Positions 8,973 through 16,882 of a stretch of 64,000 bases of DNA are shown in pieces. Position 1 is the stretch's first letter. The number at the start of each line of letters is the position of its first letter. The notes beneath the pieces are model-generated. The model saw only the letters and a list, made by a program, of their open reading frames with translations, was not told the origin of the DNA and did no database searches. Origin of the DNA: Ralstonia sp. UBA689 (GTDB lineage: Bacteria > Pseudomonadota > Gammaproteobacteria > Burkholderiales > Burkholderiaceae); the NCBI RefSeq assembly GCF_002298975.1, contig NZ_DBMV01000037.1:167618-231617 (forward strand), written 5' to 3'. Made by a program: the position numbers and the translations under genes.

Positions 8973-10700
8973 ATGACACTCGGACTTGCTCTTGCACAGA
9001 GCCGGCGGATTGCGCCGACGTTACTCACCCAGTTGGAACAGAGCGCGCGCGAGAAGCGCACGCAGCTGATCGACGAGTTGGTGAGCAGCGGGATCATGAG
9101 TGCGCACGACCTGGCCGTGTTCGTGGCCGGCAAGTACCAGATGCCGCTGCTGGATCTGGCGCAGTACAAGCTCGACACCGTGCCGGCCGTGCTGACGGCC
9201 AACAAGCACTTCGCCCAGATGCGCCTGCTGCCGCTGGGCCGCCGCGAGAACCGGCTGATCATCGCGACGTCCGACCCGAGCGACCCGAAGCCGATCGACG
9301 AGCTGCGCCAGAAGATGAACGTGGCGATCGAAACGGTCATCGTCGAGCACGACAAGCTGGTGCGCCAATTGAGCCTGGCCAATGAGGCGCCGGCCGAGAT
9401 CAAGTCGCTCTTCCCCAAGCAGGAAGCCACGCAGATCGAGTACGACCCCGGCGCCGCTGCGGCCACGCGCCGCACCGCCGCCGACGGCATCGACGATGCC
9501 CCCGTGGTGCGCTTCCTGCAGAAGCTTTTTACCGAAGCCCTGCTGCGCGGCGCGTCGGACTTGCACTTCGAGCCGTTTGAAACGTTTTACCGCGTGCGTT
9601 TCCGTATCGACGGCATCCTGGCGCAAGTCGCGCAGCCGCCGCTCGATATCCGCGACAAGATCGCCACCCGCATCAAGGTGCTCTCGCGCTTGGACATCTC
9701 GGAAAAGCGCGTGCCGCAAGACGGCCGCATGAAGCTGCTCATCACCGTCCCGAAAGACAAGAAGGACAAAGAGAACAAAGAGATGGTCGAGCGCGCCATC
9801 GACTTCCGGGTGTCGACGCTGCCGACGCTGTTCGGCGAGAAGATCGTAATCCGGATTCTGGAGTCGTCCACCGAGCGGTTGGACATCGACCAGCTCGGCT
9901 ACGAGCCCGAGCAGAAGCAACTGCTGCTGGACGTGATCAAGCGGCCGTATGGCATGGTGCTGGTGACGGGGCCGACCGGCTCGGGCAAGACGGTGTCGCT
10001 CTACACCTTCCTGAACAAGCTGAACCAGGGCGACATCAATATTTCCACGGCCGAGGATCCGGCTGAAATCCAGTTGCCCGGCATCAACCAGGTCAACGTG
10101 AACGACAAGGCGGGGCTCACTTTCGCGGCCGCGCTCAAGTCGTTCCTGCGGCAGGATCCGGACATCATCATGGTGGGCGAAATCCGGGATCTGGAAACGG
10201 CGGACATCTCGATCAAGGCTGCGCAGACCGGTCACTTGGTGTTTTCCACGCTGCACACCAACGATGCGCCGACCACGCTCACACGCCTGATGAACATGGG
10301 CGTGGCGCCGTTCAACATCGCGTCTTCGGTCCTGATGATTACGGCACAGCGTCTGGCGCGCCGGTTATGCAAGGAATGCAAGAAGCCGGGGCCGTTGCCC
10401 AAGGAAACGCTGTTCGATGCGGGCTTTACCGAGGCCGACCTCGACGGCTCCTGGCAGCCGTACCATCCGGTTGGCTGCGAGACCTGCAACGGCAGCGGCT
10501 ACAAGGGCCGGGTCGGTATCTATCAGGTCATGCCGATCACCGAGGCGATTCAGGAGATCATCCTCACGCATGGCACGGCACTGCAGATCGCCGAGCAGGC
10601 GCGCAAGGAGGGGGTGCTCTCGCTGCGCGAATCGGGTCTGAGGAAAGTGAAGCAGGGGCTAACTTCCCTTGAGGAAGTGCTGGCCACGACGAACCAATAA
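8973..10700 (+). CDS. pilB: Type IV pilus assembly ATPase PilB
   Basis: PilB is the cytoplasmic hexameric ATPase that powers pilus extension. The 575-residue product has the N-terminal GspE/PilB domain (residues about 1-150), then the secretion ATPase core with Walker A GPTGSGKT at 333-340, the Asp/Walker B region DPDIIMVGEIRD, and the His-box FSTLHTNDA. The zinc-binding tetracysteine typical of PilB/GspE is Cys466-x2-Cys469 and Cys502-x2-Cys505. It is followed after 44 bp by pilC and then pilD, the normal order. The major pilin gene is not in the window. Confidence 0.97.
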   Translation: MTLGLALAQSRRIAPTLLTQLEQSAREKRTQLIDELVSSGIMSAHDLAVFVAGKYQMPLLDLAQYKLDTVPAVLTANKHFAQMRLLPLGRRENRLIIATSDPSDPKPIDELRQKMNVAIETVIVEHDKLVRQLSLANEAPAEIKSLFPKQEATQIEYDPGAAAATRRTAADGIDDAPVVRFLQKLFTEALLRGASDLHFEPFETFYRVRFRIDGILAQVAQPPLDIRDKIATRIKVLSRLDISEKRVPQDGRMKLLITVPKDKKDKENKEMVERAIDFRVSTLPTLFGEKIVIRILESSTERLDIDQLGYEPEQKQLLLDVIKRPYGMVLVTGPTGSGKTVSLYTFLNKLNQGDINISTAEDPAEIQLPGINQVNVNDKAGLTFAAALKSFLRQDPDIIMVGEIRDLETADISIKAAQTGHLVFSTLHTNDAPTTLTRLMNMGVAPFNIASSVLMITAQRLARRLCKECKKPGPLPKETLFDAGFTEADLDGSWQPYHPVGCETCNGSGYKGRVGIYQVMPITEAIQEIILTHGTALQIAEQARKEGVLSLRESGLRKVKQGLTSLEEVLATTNQ

Positions 10701-10744
10701 CCTTCTCGATCAATCGTTCCCATACCGGGGGGTAGGAACCAATC

Positions 10745-12022
10745 ATGGCCACACGAGCACCAGCCGCAAGACCGGCCTCAAAGAGCGCGGCCGCCGCGCC
10801 AGCACGCAAGACCGCTGCCAAGAAGGCACCCACGCAGTACATCTTCGAGTGGGAAGGCAAGGACCGCAAAGGCAAGATTTTCAAGGGCGAGATGCGGGCG
10901 GAGAGCATCACCGAGGTCAACGCCATCCTGCGCAAGCAAGGCTTGTCGATCACCAAGTCCAAACGCCGCCGCGCCGCCCGCGGCAAGAAGATCACGCCAA
11001 AAGACGTGGCTTACTTCACGCGCCAGCTCTCGACCATGCTCAAGGCCGGCGTGCCGCTGCTGCAGTCGATCGACATCATCGCGCGTGGCCATGCCAATCC
11101 GAACTTCACGCAACTGCTGACGGAAATCCGCTTCGACATCGAATCGGGCAGCAGCATGGCGCAGGCCTTCCGCCGCCATCCCCAGTACTTCGACACGCTG
11201 TACTGCAACCTGATCGACGCCGGCGAACAGGGCGGCATTCTCGACGCGCTGCTCGAGCGCCTGTCGCTGTACATGGAAAAGTCGATCGCGCTGAAGGCGC
11301 AGATCAAGTCGGCCATGATCTATCCGATTTCGGTGCTGACGGTGGCCTTTCTGGTGACGGTGGTGCTGATGATCTTCGTGGTGCCGGCATTCAAGGGCGT
11401 GTTCTCCAGCTTCGGTGCCACGCTGCCTGCCCCGACGCTGGTGGTGATGGGCATCTCCGACTTCTTCGTGCAGTGGTGGTACATCATCGTCTTCGCGCCC
11501 ATCATTGGCATTGTGCTGTTCACGCGGGCGTTTAAACGCTCGGAGGACGTCCAGCGCAAGACGCATCGGCTCATCCTCAAGATGCCGATCTTCGGCAGCA
11601 TCATCCGCAAGGCGACCGTCGCCCGCTGGACGCGTACGCTGGCCACGATGTTCGCCGCCGGCACGCCGCTGGTGGAATCAATGGAGTCGGTGGCGGGCGC
11701 GGCCGGCAACTGGGTCTATCACGACGCCACGCTCGAGATCCAGCAGGCGGTGCGCATCGGTACCAGCCTGACCAACGCCATGCAAGCCACGCACGTGTTC
11801 GACAACATGGTGCTGCAGATGACGCAGATCGGTGAAGAATCCGGCGCCCTGGACAACATGCTGCTGAAGGTGGCCGAGTTCTACGAGCGCGAGGTGGACG
11901 ACGCCGTGGCGAATATCTCCGCGCTGATCGAGCCGATCATCATCGTGATCCTGGGCGTGCTGATTGGCGGCATGGTGGTGGCGATGTACCTGCCGATCTT
12001 CAAACTGGGCCAGGTGGTCTGA
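10745..12022 (+). CDS. pilC: Type IV pilus inner-membrane platform protein PilC
   Basis: PilC is the inner-membrane platform that couples the PilB/PilT motors to pilin movement. The 425-residue protein has an Ala/Lys-rich N-terminal tail (1 to about 30), the segment YIFEWEGKDRKGKIFKGEM, and two GspF/T2SSF domains (about 90-215 and 295-415). The typical FTRQLSTMLKAGVPLLQSIDII opening of the first repeat is interrupted only by normal variation. Hydrophobic segments lie near 190-240 and at the C-terminus (IIIVILGVLIGGMVVAMYLP). Its stop codon overlaps the pilD start by one base (TGATG), indicating translational coupling. Confidence 0.96.
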   Translation: MATRAPAARPASKSAAAAPARKTAAKKAPTQYIFEWEGKDRKGKIFKGEMRAESITEVNAILRKQGLSITKSKRRRAARGKKITPKDVAYFTRQLSTMLKAGVPLLQSIDIIARGHANPNFTQLLTEIRFDIESGSSMAQAFRRHPQYFDTLYCNLIDAGEQGGILDALLERLSLYMEKSIALKAQIKSAMIYPISVLTVAFLVTVVLMIFVVPAFKGVFSSFGATLPAPTLVVMGISDFFVQWWYIIVFAPIIGIVLFTRAFKRSEDVQRKTHRLILKMPIFGSIIRKATVARWTRTLATMFAAGTPLVESMESVAGAAGNWVYHDATLEIQQAVRIGTSLTNAMQATHVFDNMVLQMTQIGEESGALDNMLLKVAEFYEREVDDAVANISALIEPIIIVILGVLIGGMVVAMYLPIFKLGQVV

Positions 12023-12903
12023 TGCCCGAGATGTTCGTCATCCCCACGCTGGCGCAACTGCCAGCGTGGTTCGCGATTGGGGCGGGCGGGCTGGTCGGCC
12101 TGCTGGTCGGCAGTTTCCTCAACGTGGTGATTCACCGCCTGCCGCGCATGATCGAGCGCGAGGAAGCCAACTACATCGCCGAATTGCGCGAGGAACCGCT
12201 GCCCCACCCCGACACCTACAACCTGATCGTGCCACGCTCGGCGTGCCCGTCTTGCGGGCACCAGATCAAGGCGGTGGAGAACATCCCCGTGCTGAGCTGG
12301 CTGGCGCTGCGCGGCCGCTGCAGCGCCTGCAAGACGCCGATCTCCTGGCGCTACCCGGCCGTGGAACTGGTCACCGGCCTGCTGACCGCCGCCTGCCTGT
12401 GGCACTTCGGGCCGACCTGGGTGGCGGTGGCCTCGGCCGTGCTGCTGTGGTTCCTGATCGCCGGCACGATGATTGACGCCGATACCCAACTGCTGCCCGA
12501 CGCCATCACCCAGCCGCTGCTCTGGCTGGGTCTGGGGGTGAACCTGTTTGGCATGTTCACGCACTTGCAAGATGCGGTGATGGGCGCGATGGCCGGCTAC
12601 CTCTTCCTCTGGACCATCTACTGGGCCTACAAGCTGCTGCGCGACCGCGAAGGCATGGGCTACGGCGACTTCAAGCTGATGGCGGCGCTGGGCGCCTGGT
12701 TCGGCTGGCAAGCGCTGCCGTTGCTGGTGCTGCTGTCTTCGGTGGTAGGGCTGGTGTTCGGGCTGTTGCGCATCGTGCGCGGCGCGAAGAGCGACTCGCC
12801 GTTCTCGTTCGGACCGTTCATTGCCGGCGCCGGCGTGATCGCCCTGCTGGCAGGCCCGCAATTGATCGGGCTGACAGGGACCACGCCCTTGCTGGCCCCT
12901 TGA
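12022..12903 (+). CDS. pilD: Prepilin leader peptidase / N-methyltransferase PilD
   Basis: PilD cleaves the leader of type IV prepilins and pseudopilins and methylates the new N-terminus. The 293-residue polytopic protein shows LVGSFLNVVIHRLPRM near the N-terminus, a cytoplasmic zinc-binding loop with two CxxC pairs (CPSCGHQI and CSACKTPI), and the two catalytic aspartates of the aspartic prepilin peptidase family in DADTQLLPDAI and GYGDFKLMAALGAW. It follows pilC with a one-base overlap and precedes coaE, as in most proteobacteria. Confidence 0.96.
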   Translation: MPEMFVIPTLAQLPAWFAIGAGGLVGLLVGSFLNVVIHRLPRMIEREEANYIAELREEPLPHPDTYNLIVPRSACPSCGHQIKAVENIPVLSWLALRGRCSACKTPISWRYPAVELVTGLLTAACLWHFGPTWVAVASAVLLWFLIAGTMIDADTQLLPDAITQPLLWLGLGVNLFGMFTHLQDAVMGAMAGYLFLWTIYWAYKLLRDREGMGYGDFKLMAALGAWFGWQALPLLVLLSSVVGLVFGLLRIVRGAKSDSPFSFGPFIAGAGVIALLAGPQLIGLTGTTPLLAP

Positions 12904-12916
12904 GGACGCTGCCCGT

Positions 12917-13531
12917 ATGCGTGTAATCGGCCTGACCGGCGGCATCGGCAGCGGCAAGAGCTACGTGGCGGACCGCTTCGCCGAGCGCGGCGCCGCCATC
13001 GTCGACACCGATGCCATCGCGCACGAGATCACAGCGCCAGGCGGGGCCGCGACGCCCAAGCTGGTCGAGGCCTTCGGCCCCGGCATCCTGCGCGCCGATG
13101 GCGCCATGGACCGCGATGCCATGCGCGCCCTCGTCTTTTCCGATGTCACCGCCAAGACACGCCTGGAGCAGATCACGCATCCGCTGATCCGCGAGATCGC
13201 GCTGTCACGTGGCGCAGCGGCGCAGGCATCGGGGGGGCATCCGTACCTCGTCTACGTGGTTCCGCTGCTGGTGGAATCGCTGGCCGGGCACCAGAGCTGG
13301 CGCAAGCTGGTCGACCGCATCCTCGTGGTCGATTGCCCGGTCGAGACGCAGATTGCCCGCGTAATGGCCCGCAACGGCCTGCCGCGCGCGCAGGTGGAGG
13401 CCATCATCTCCGCTCAAGCCACACGCGAAGCCCGCCTGGCTGCCGCCGACGACGTGATCGACAACAGCGGCACGCTGGCTGACCTGCTTGCGCAGATCAG
13501 CCGTCTGGACCAAGCCTGGCGGACGAACTGA
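12917..13531 (+). CDS. coaE: Dephospho-CoA kinase
   Basis: CoaE phosphorylates the 3'-hydroxyl of dephospho-CoA, the last step of coenzyme A synthesis. The 204-residue protein opens with the P-loop GLTGGIGSGKS (Walker A about residues 8-15). It has the conserved DTDAIAHEIT segment, LVYVVPLLVES, and the lid motif with RNGLPRAQVEAIISAQ. Length is normal. It lies 13 bp after pilD on the same strand, so it is probably part of the pil transcription unit. Confidence 0.96.
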   Translation: MRVIGLTGGIGSGKSYVADRFAERGAAIVDTDAIAHEITAPGGAATPKLVEAFGPGILRADGAMDRDAMRALVFSDVTAKTRLEQITHPLIREIALSRGAAAQASGGHPYLVYVVPLLVESLAGHQSWRKLVDRILVVDCPVETQIARVMARNGLPRAQVEAIISAQATREARLAAADDVIDNSGTLADLLAQISRLDQAWRTN

Positions 13532-13574
13532 AACCGTCTGAAAGCGGACTTCGCGAACGTTGGCGCCCTTTTCA

Positions 13575-13603
13575 TTGTGATGAACAAGGGTCTCGCATAG
13601 AAT
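13575..13603 (+). promoter_or_regulatory. Candidate sigma70 promoter for zapD-yacG
   Basis: TTGTGA at 13575-13580 and TAGAAT at 13598-13603 are separated by exactly 17 bp. The predicted start is near 13610, giving a leader of about 48 nt. Within that leader an 11-bp sequence, GCCAAACGGGC, occurs twice at 13618-13628 and 13638-13648, exactly 20 bp apart. Confidence 0.55.
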
Positions 13604-13657
13604 GCGCTCAGATCGAAGCCAAACGGGCTTCGTGCCAGCCAAACGGGCACCCAAGTT

Positions 13658-14416
13658 TTGATTCTGTACGAATATCCCTTCAACGAACGCATTCGGACGC
13701 TGCTGCGGCTCGAAGACCTGTTCGAGCGGCTGGATTTCTTTCTCGTGCAGGAACAACCGCTGCAGCACCATGTGGCGCTGACCACGCTGTTCGAGATCGT
13801 CGACGTGGCCGGCCGCGCCGACCTCAAATCCGACCTCCTCAAAGAACTCGACCGCCAGCGTCAGACGCTCACCGCGCTGCGCGCCAATCCGCAGATCGAC
13901 CAGGACGCGCTCGACGCCGTCATCAGCGAGCTGGAAACCGCCTCGGGCAACCTCACCGCCACGCACGGCAAGGCCGGCCAACTGATCGCCGACAACGAAT
14001 GGCTGACCAGCATCCGCAGCCGCGCCATCATCCCGGGTGGCACGTGTGAGTTCGACCTGCCGGCGTATTTTGCATGGCAGCATCACCCGGCCGAGCGCCG
14101 GCGCACCGACATCATCAAATGGGCCCAGCCCCTGGTGCCGCTGCGCGACGCCACCATGATCGTGCTGCGCCTGCTGCGCGAATCGGGCCAGAGCGGCAAG
14201 GTCATTGCTAACGCCGGCAGCTATCAGCAGATGCTGTCGGGCCGCGTATACCAGCTTATGCAGGTGCGCCTGGACGATGCGGCGCTGGGCTTCATCCCCG
14301 AGATCAGCGCCAACAAGTACATGCTCTGGGTGCGCTTCACCCAGCAGGATGGCGACCTGCGGCCCAGGCCGGTCGATGCGGACATCCCGTTCCAGCTCAA
14401 GCTCTGTAATTTCTGA
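13658..14416 (+). CDS. zapD: Cell division protein ZapD
   Basis: ZapD bundles FtsZ protofilaments and stabilises the Z-ring. The product is 252 residues and starts with TTG at 13658, giving the family N-terminus ILYEYPFNERIRTLLRLEDLF. The conserved region EYPFNERIR, the helical stretch to about 120, and a C-terminal beta domain with PRPVDADIPFQLKLC are all present. It sits in the usual coaE-zapD-yacG order and is mostly alpha-helical in the first half. Its partner FtsZ is encoded about 12 kb away in the same window. Confidence 0.95.
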   Translation: MILYEYPFNERIRTLLRLEDLFERLDFFLVQEQPLQHHVALTTLFEIVDVAGRADLKSDLLKELDRQRQTLTALRANPQIDQDALDAVISELETASGNLTATHGKAGQLIADNEWLTSIRSRAIIPGGTCEFDLPAYFAWQHHPAERRRTDIIKWAQPLVPLRDATMIVLRLLRESGQSGKVIANAGSYQQMLSGRVYQLMQVRLDDAALGFIPEISANKYMLWVRFTQQDGDLRPRPVDADIPFQLKLCNF

Positions 14417-14427
14417 GCGAATCACCC

Positions 14428-14634
14428 ATGACAGCAAAGACCGTCAAATGCCCAACCTGCGGCAAGCCGGTGCCCTGGGTGCCGGAGAGCCGCTACCGCC
14501 CGTTCTGCTCCGAGCGCTGCAAGCAGATCGACCTGGGCGCCTGGGCTGCCGAGCAGTACACGATTCCTGTGGTCGAAGATGACGATCTGCCGCCTGATGC
14601 GCCGGGCGGCGATGTAAGCGGCAAGCTCAACTGA
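14428..14634 (+). CDS. yacG: DNA gyrase inhibitor YacG (zinc protein)
   Basis: YacG is a small zinc protein that binds GyrB and inhibits gyrase. The 68 residues contain the four-cysteine zinc knuckle: CPTCGKPV near the start and CSERCKQIDLGAW around 29-41. The acidic C-terminus (VEDDDLPPDAPGG) matches the family. It lies 11 bp after zapD, so it is almost certainly co-transcribed with it. Confidence 0.95.
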   Translation: MTAKTVKCPTCGKPVPWVPESRYRPFCSERCKQIDLGAWAAEQYTIPVVEDDDLPPDAPGGDVSGKLN

Positions 14635-14652
14635 ACTCTCGCGCCCTGCGCG

Positions 14653-14667
14653 CCCCCCCCCCCCCCC
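14653..14667 (+). repeat. 15-base poly-C homopolymer
   Basis: An uninterrupted run of 15 C residues lies 18 bp past the yacG stop and about 200 bp before the cytochrome-porin gene. Such tracts are prone to slipped-strand length change. It is also a place where sequencing error is likely. Confidence 0.85.
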
Positions 14668-14672
14668 TCGAA

Positions 14673-14700
14673 TGCGGCGTGCGCTGGACAACACGCCGCA
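14673..14700 (+). terminator. Hairpin downstream of yacG
   Basis: A perfect 9-bp stem (TGCGGCGTG at 14673-14681 and CACGCCGCA at 14692-14700) closes a 10-base loop. It is not followed by a true U-run, so it may be an imperfect intrinsic terminator or a 3'-end stabiliser. Confidence 0.45.
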
Positions 14701-14792
14701 AAATCCCCTTCCCTTGCGCTGCCCCTACCAAGCTGCTTCCAGGACATCACCGAGCGGCGGTTGATCCATGTCAGGGTGACCACTTCCCCGTA

Positions 14793-14829
14793 TTGACAGA
14801 AGCAGCCTGAGCGCCTTTCATGATCAGGC
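14793..14829 (+). promoter_or_regulatory. Promoter and inverted-repeat operator for the cytochrome-porin gene
   Basis: A perfect -35 TTGACA (14793-14798) is followed after 17 bp by TTTCAT (14816-14821, 4 of 6 matches). An inverted repeat, GCCTGA at 14805-14810 and TCAGGC at 14824-14829, brackets the -10, a position suited to repression. A strong ribosome binding site (GGGAGGGG) precedes the ATG at 14866. Confidence 0.55.
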
Positions 14830-14865
14830 GAGCTGGTGAAAACCTAAAAATAAGGGAGGGGCACC

Positions 14866-16206
14866 ATGCGACGGTCTATGGCTGCGCTCAGGGCGCTTGG
14901 CTGGCTGCTGCTTGGCGGCTTGGCTTTCGGGTCTGGACAAGCCGGCGCGGTCCCGGCCTTCGCACGCCAGACCGGCATGGCCTGCATGGCCTGCCATGTC
15001 AGCTTTCCCGAACTCACGCCGTTTGGCCGGTTCTTCAAGATGACCGGCTACACGCTGTCGAACAACAAGACGATCCCTGTCTCGGGCATGGTTCAGATGT
15101 CGCGCACCAACACGCGAACCATCGACCAGGAAGACTTCGACTTCGTTCGCAACGGCGATACGGTGCTCCAGCAGGCGAGTCTTTTCTATGCCGGGCGCAT
15201 CTATGGGCCGGTCGGCGCCTTCGCCCAATGGACCTATGACGGCATCGCCCACCATAGCGCGCTGGATAACACCGACATTCGCGCCGCATGGCACCTGACG
15301 CGCGAGGACGTCGATTTCATCTACGGCATCACGGTCAATAACAATCCGACGATGTCCGATGTCTGGAACAGCAGCCCGGCCTTTGGCTACCCGTACGCTG
15401 CGCCCAATATCGGCGTGCCGCCGCTGGCCAGTACGCTGGTCGACGGCAGCCTGGCGCAGCAGGTTGTCGGCGCGAGCGCGTATGCCTTCTGGCAGCGTCA
15501 CATCTATGCCGAGTTCGGCGCGTATCGCACGGCGGACCAGGCGTTTTCGGTCTTCCGCGCCGGACAGGACACGGCCACCCCGGGCGGCGTGGCCCGCCTG
15601 AGCGGTGCCAACCCATACTGGCGCATTGCCTACAACCAGGAATGGGGGCCGCATTCGTTCATGGTGGGCACTTTCGGGCTGCTGGCCAACCGGTATCCCG
15701 ACAACACCATGCCCGGCACGCCGACCGATCGCTTCCGAGACTTCGCGGTGGATGGACAGTACCAGTACCTGACCATGACGCACGCCTTCACGGCACAGAT
15801 GGCGTGGATCCACGAACAGCAAAACTGGCGAGCGAGCTTCCCGAGCGGCGGCATCGGCGCCGGCCCGACGCCAGCCAACGCAACCGACAAGCTGGACACA
15901 TTCAAGGCCAAGGCGTCTTACTACTACCAGCGCAAGTACGGCGCGTCGCTGGCCTACTTCTCGACCACCGGCAGCGCGGACCCCGGCCTATACGCGCCCG
16001 CGCCCGTGACCGGCAGCGCCAATGGCCGACCAGACACGCAGGGCCTCATCTTCGAACTCGACTACCTGCCGCACCCGCAGGTCAAGCTGGCGCTGCAGTA
16101 CACGTGGTACACGAAGTTCAACGGCGCACACAGCAACTACGATGGCAACGGCCGCAACGCGATCGACAACAACACGATCTACCTGCTCGGCTGGTTCATG
16201 TTCTAG
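14866..16206 (+). CDS. Fused monohaem cytochrome c-porin (Cyc2-like outer-membrane protein)
   Basis: The 446-residue precursor has a signal peptide (hydrophobic core about 8-22, likely cut after AGA near 28). One haem c site follows, Cys40-x2-Cys43-His44, inside the segment FARQTGMACMACH then FPELTPFGRFFKMTGYTL. This resembles the haem domain of Cyc2-family fused cytochrome-porins. The remaining about 380 residues show alternating polar and aromatic strands with Asn/Gly/Asp loops and end in LLGWFMF, a C-terminal aromatic signature of outer-membrane barrels. Cyc2 passes electrons from extracellular Fe(II) across the outer membrane to periplasmic cytochromes. Here the downstream dihaem c4 is the natural acceptor. 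Iron as donor is inference; no rusticyanin, oxidase or other iron-oxidation gene is nearby. Confidence 0.75.
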   Translation: MRRSMAALRALGWLLLGGLAFGSGQAGAVPAFARQTGMACMACHVSFPELTPFGRFFKMTGYTLSNNKTIPVSGMVQMSRTNTRTIDQEDFDFVRNGDTVLQQASLFYAGRIYGPVGAFAQWTYDGIAHHSALDNTDIRAAWHLTREDVDFIYGITVNNNPTMSDVWNSSPAFGYPYAAPNIGVPPLASTLVDGSLAQQVVGASAYAFWQRHIYAEFGAYRTADQAFSVFRAGQDTATPGGVARLSGANPYWRIAYNQEWGPHSFMVGTFGLLANRYPDNTMPGTPTDRFRDFAVDGQYQYLTMTHAFTAQMAWIHEQQNWRASFPSGGIGAGPTPANATDKLDTFKAKASYYYQRKYGASLAYFSTTGSADPGLYAPAPVTGSANGRPDTQGLIFELDYLPHPQVKLALQYTWYTKFNGAHSNYDGNGRNAIDNNTIYLLGWFMF

Positions 16207-16239
16207 CGGCAGGTTCGACTCGCATACAGGAAGAGCGCG

Positions 16240-16860
16240 ATGAAAAGACCTCACACCACCGGATGGCTGTATGTCGTCGCCTTGACTGCCGCGATGATCG
16301 TCGGATGGCCCTGTGCAGCCGGCGCGGCAGACGGCGAAAAGCTGGCGGCGCAACTGTGCTCGTCCTGCCATGGGGCGCACGGCAAAAGCGAATCCCCCAT
16401 GTTCCCGCGCCTGGATGCGCAGGTGCCGCACTACCTGGAAGCGCAGCTCAAGAGTTTCCGCAACCGCGGGCGCGGCGAGACAGACGCGCAAGCGTTCATG
16501 TGGGGGATCGCCTCGCAGCTTGACGACGCGACCATCGCCTCGCTGGCCGAGTACTACGCGCACCAGTCAGCTCCGGCCGGCCCTGCCGGGGACTCGGCGC
16601 TCATGGCACGCGGCAAGGAGATCTTCGAGCACGGCCTGCCGACGGAAGGCGTGCCGGCCTGCGCCTCGTGCCACGGCGCCCATGCCGAGGGCAACGACAC
16701 CTTTCCGCGCCTGGCGGGGCAGCACGAAGCCTATCTTCTGCGGCAGATCAGCGTGTTCAAGAACGGTACGCGCTCCAATGCGCCGGTGATGAGCGCCGTC
16801 GCCCACACACTGACGGACGAACAGGCGAAGGCGGTTGCCGCCTTCCTGCAAGCTCAGTAA
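16240..16860 (+). CDS. Dihaem cytochrome c4 (Cyc1-like periplasmic electron carrier)
   Basis: The 206-residue precursor has a signal peptide ending near AAGA (about residue 29) and two similar c-type domains. Haem sites are Cys40-x2-Cys43-His44 and Cys141-x2-Cys144-His145. Likely axial methionines are Met87 (FMWGIAS) and Met184 (NAPVMSAVA), both in the family's usual places, with FPRL-Q segments after each haem. Cytochrome c4 carries electrons in the periplasm to terminal oxidases. It starts 33 bp after the cytochrome-porin gene, so the two are probably one operon, the same order as cyc2-cyc1 of Acidithiobacillus. It converges on mutT with only 22 bp between stops. Confidence 0.9.
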   Translation: MKRPHTTGWLYVVALTAAMIVGWPCAAGAADGEKLAAQLCSSCHGAHGKSESPMFPRLDAQVPHYLEAQLKSFRNRGRGETDAQAFMWGIASQLDDATIASLAEYYAHQSAPAGPAGDSALMARGKEIFEHGLPTEGVPACASCHGAHAEGNDTFPRLAGQHEAYLLRQISVFKNGTRSNAPVMSAVAHTLTDEQAKAVAAFLQAQ

Positions 16861-16882
16861 TCGAGCGTCGGGAGCGCGTTGG

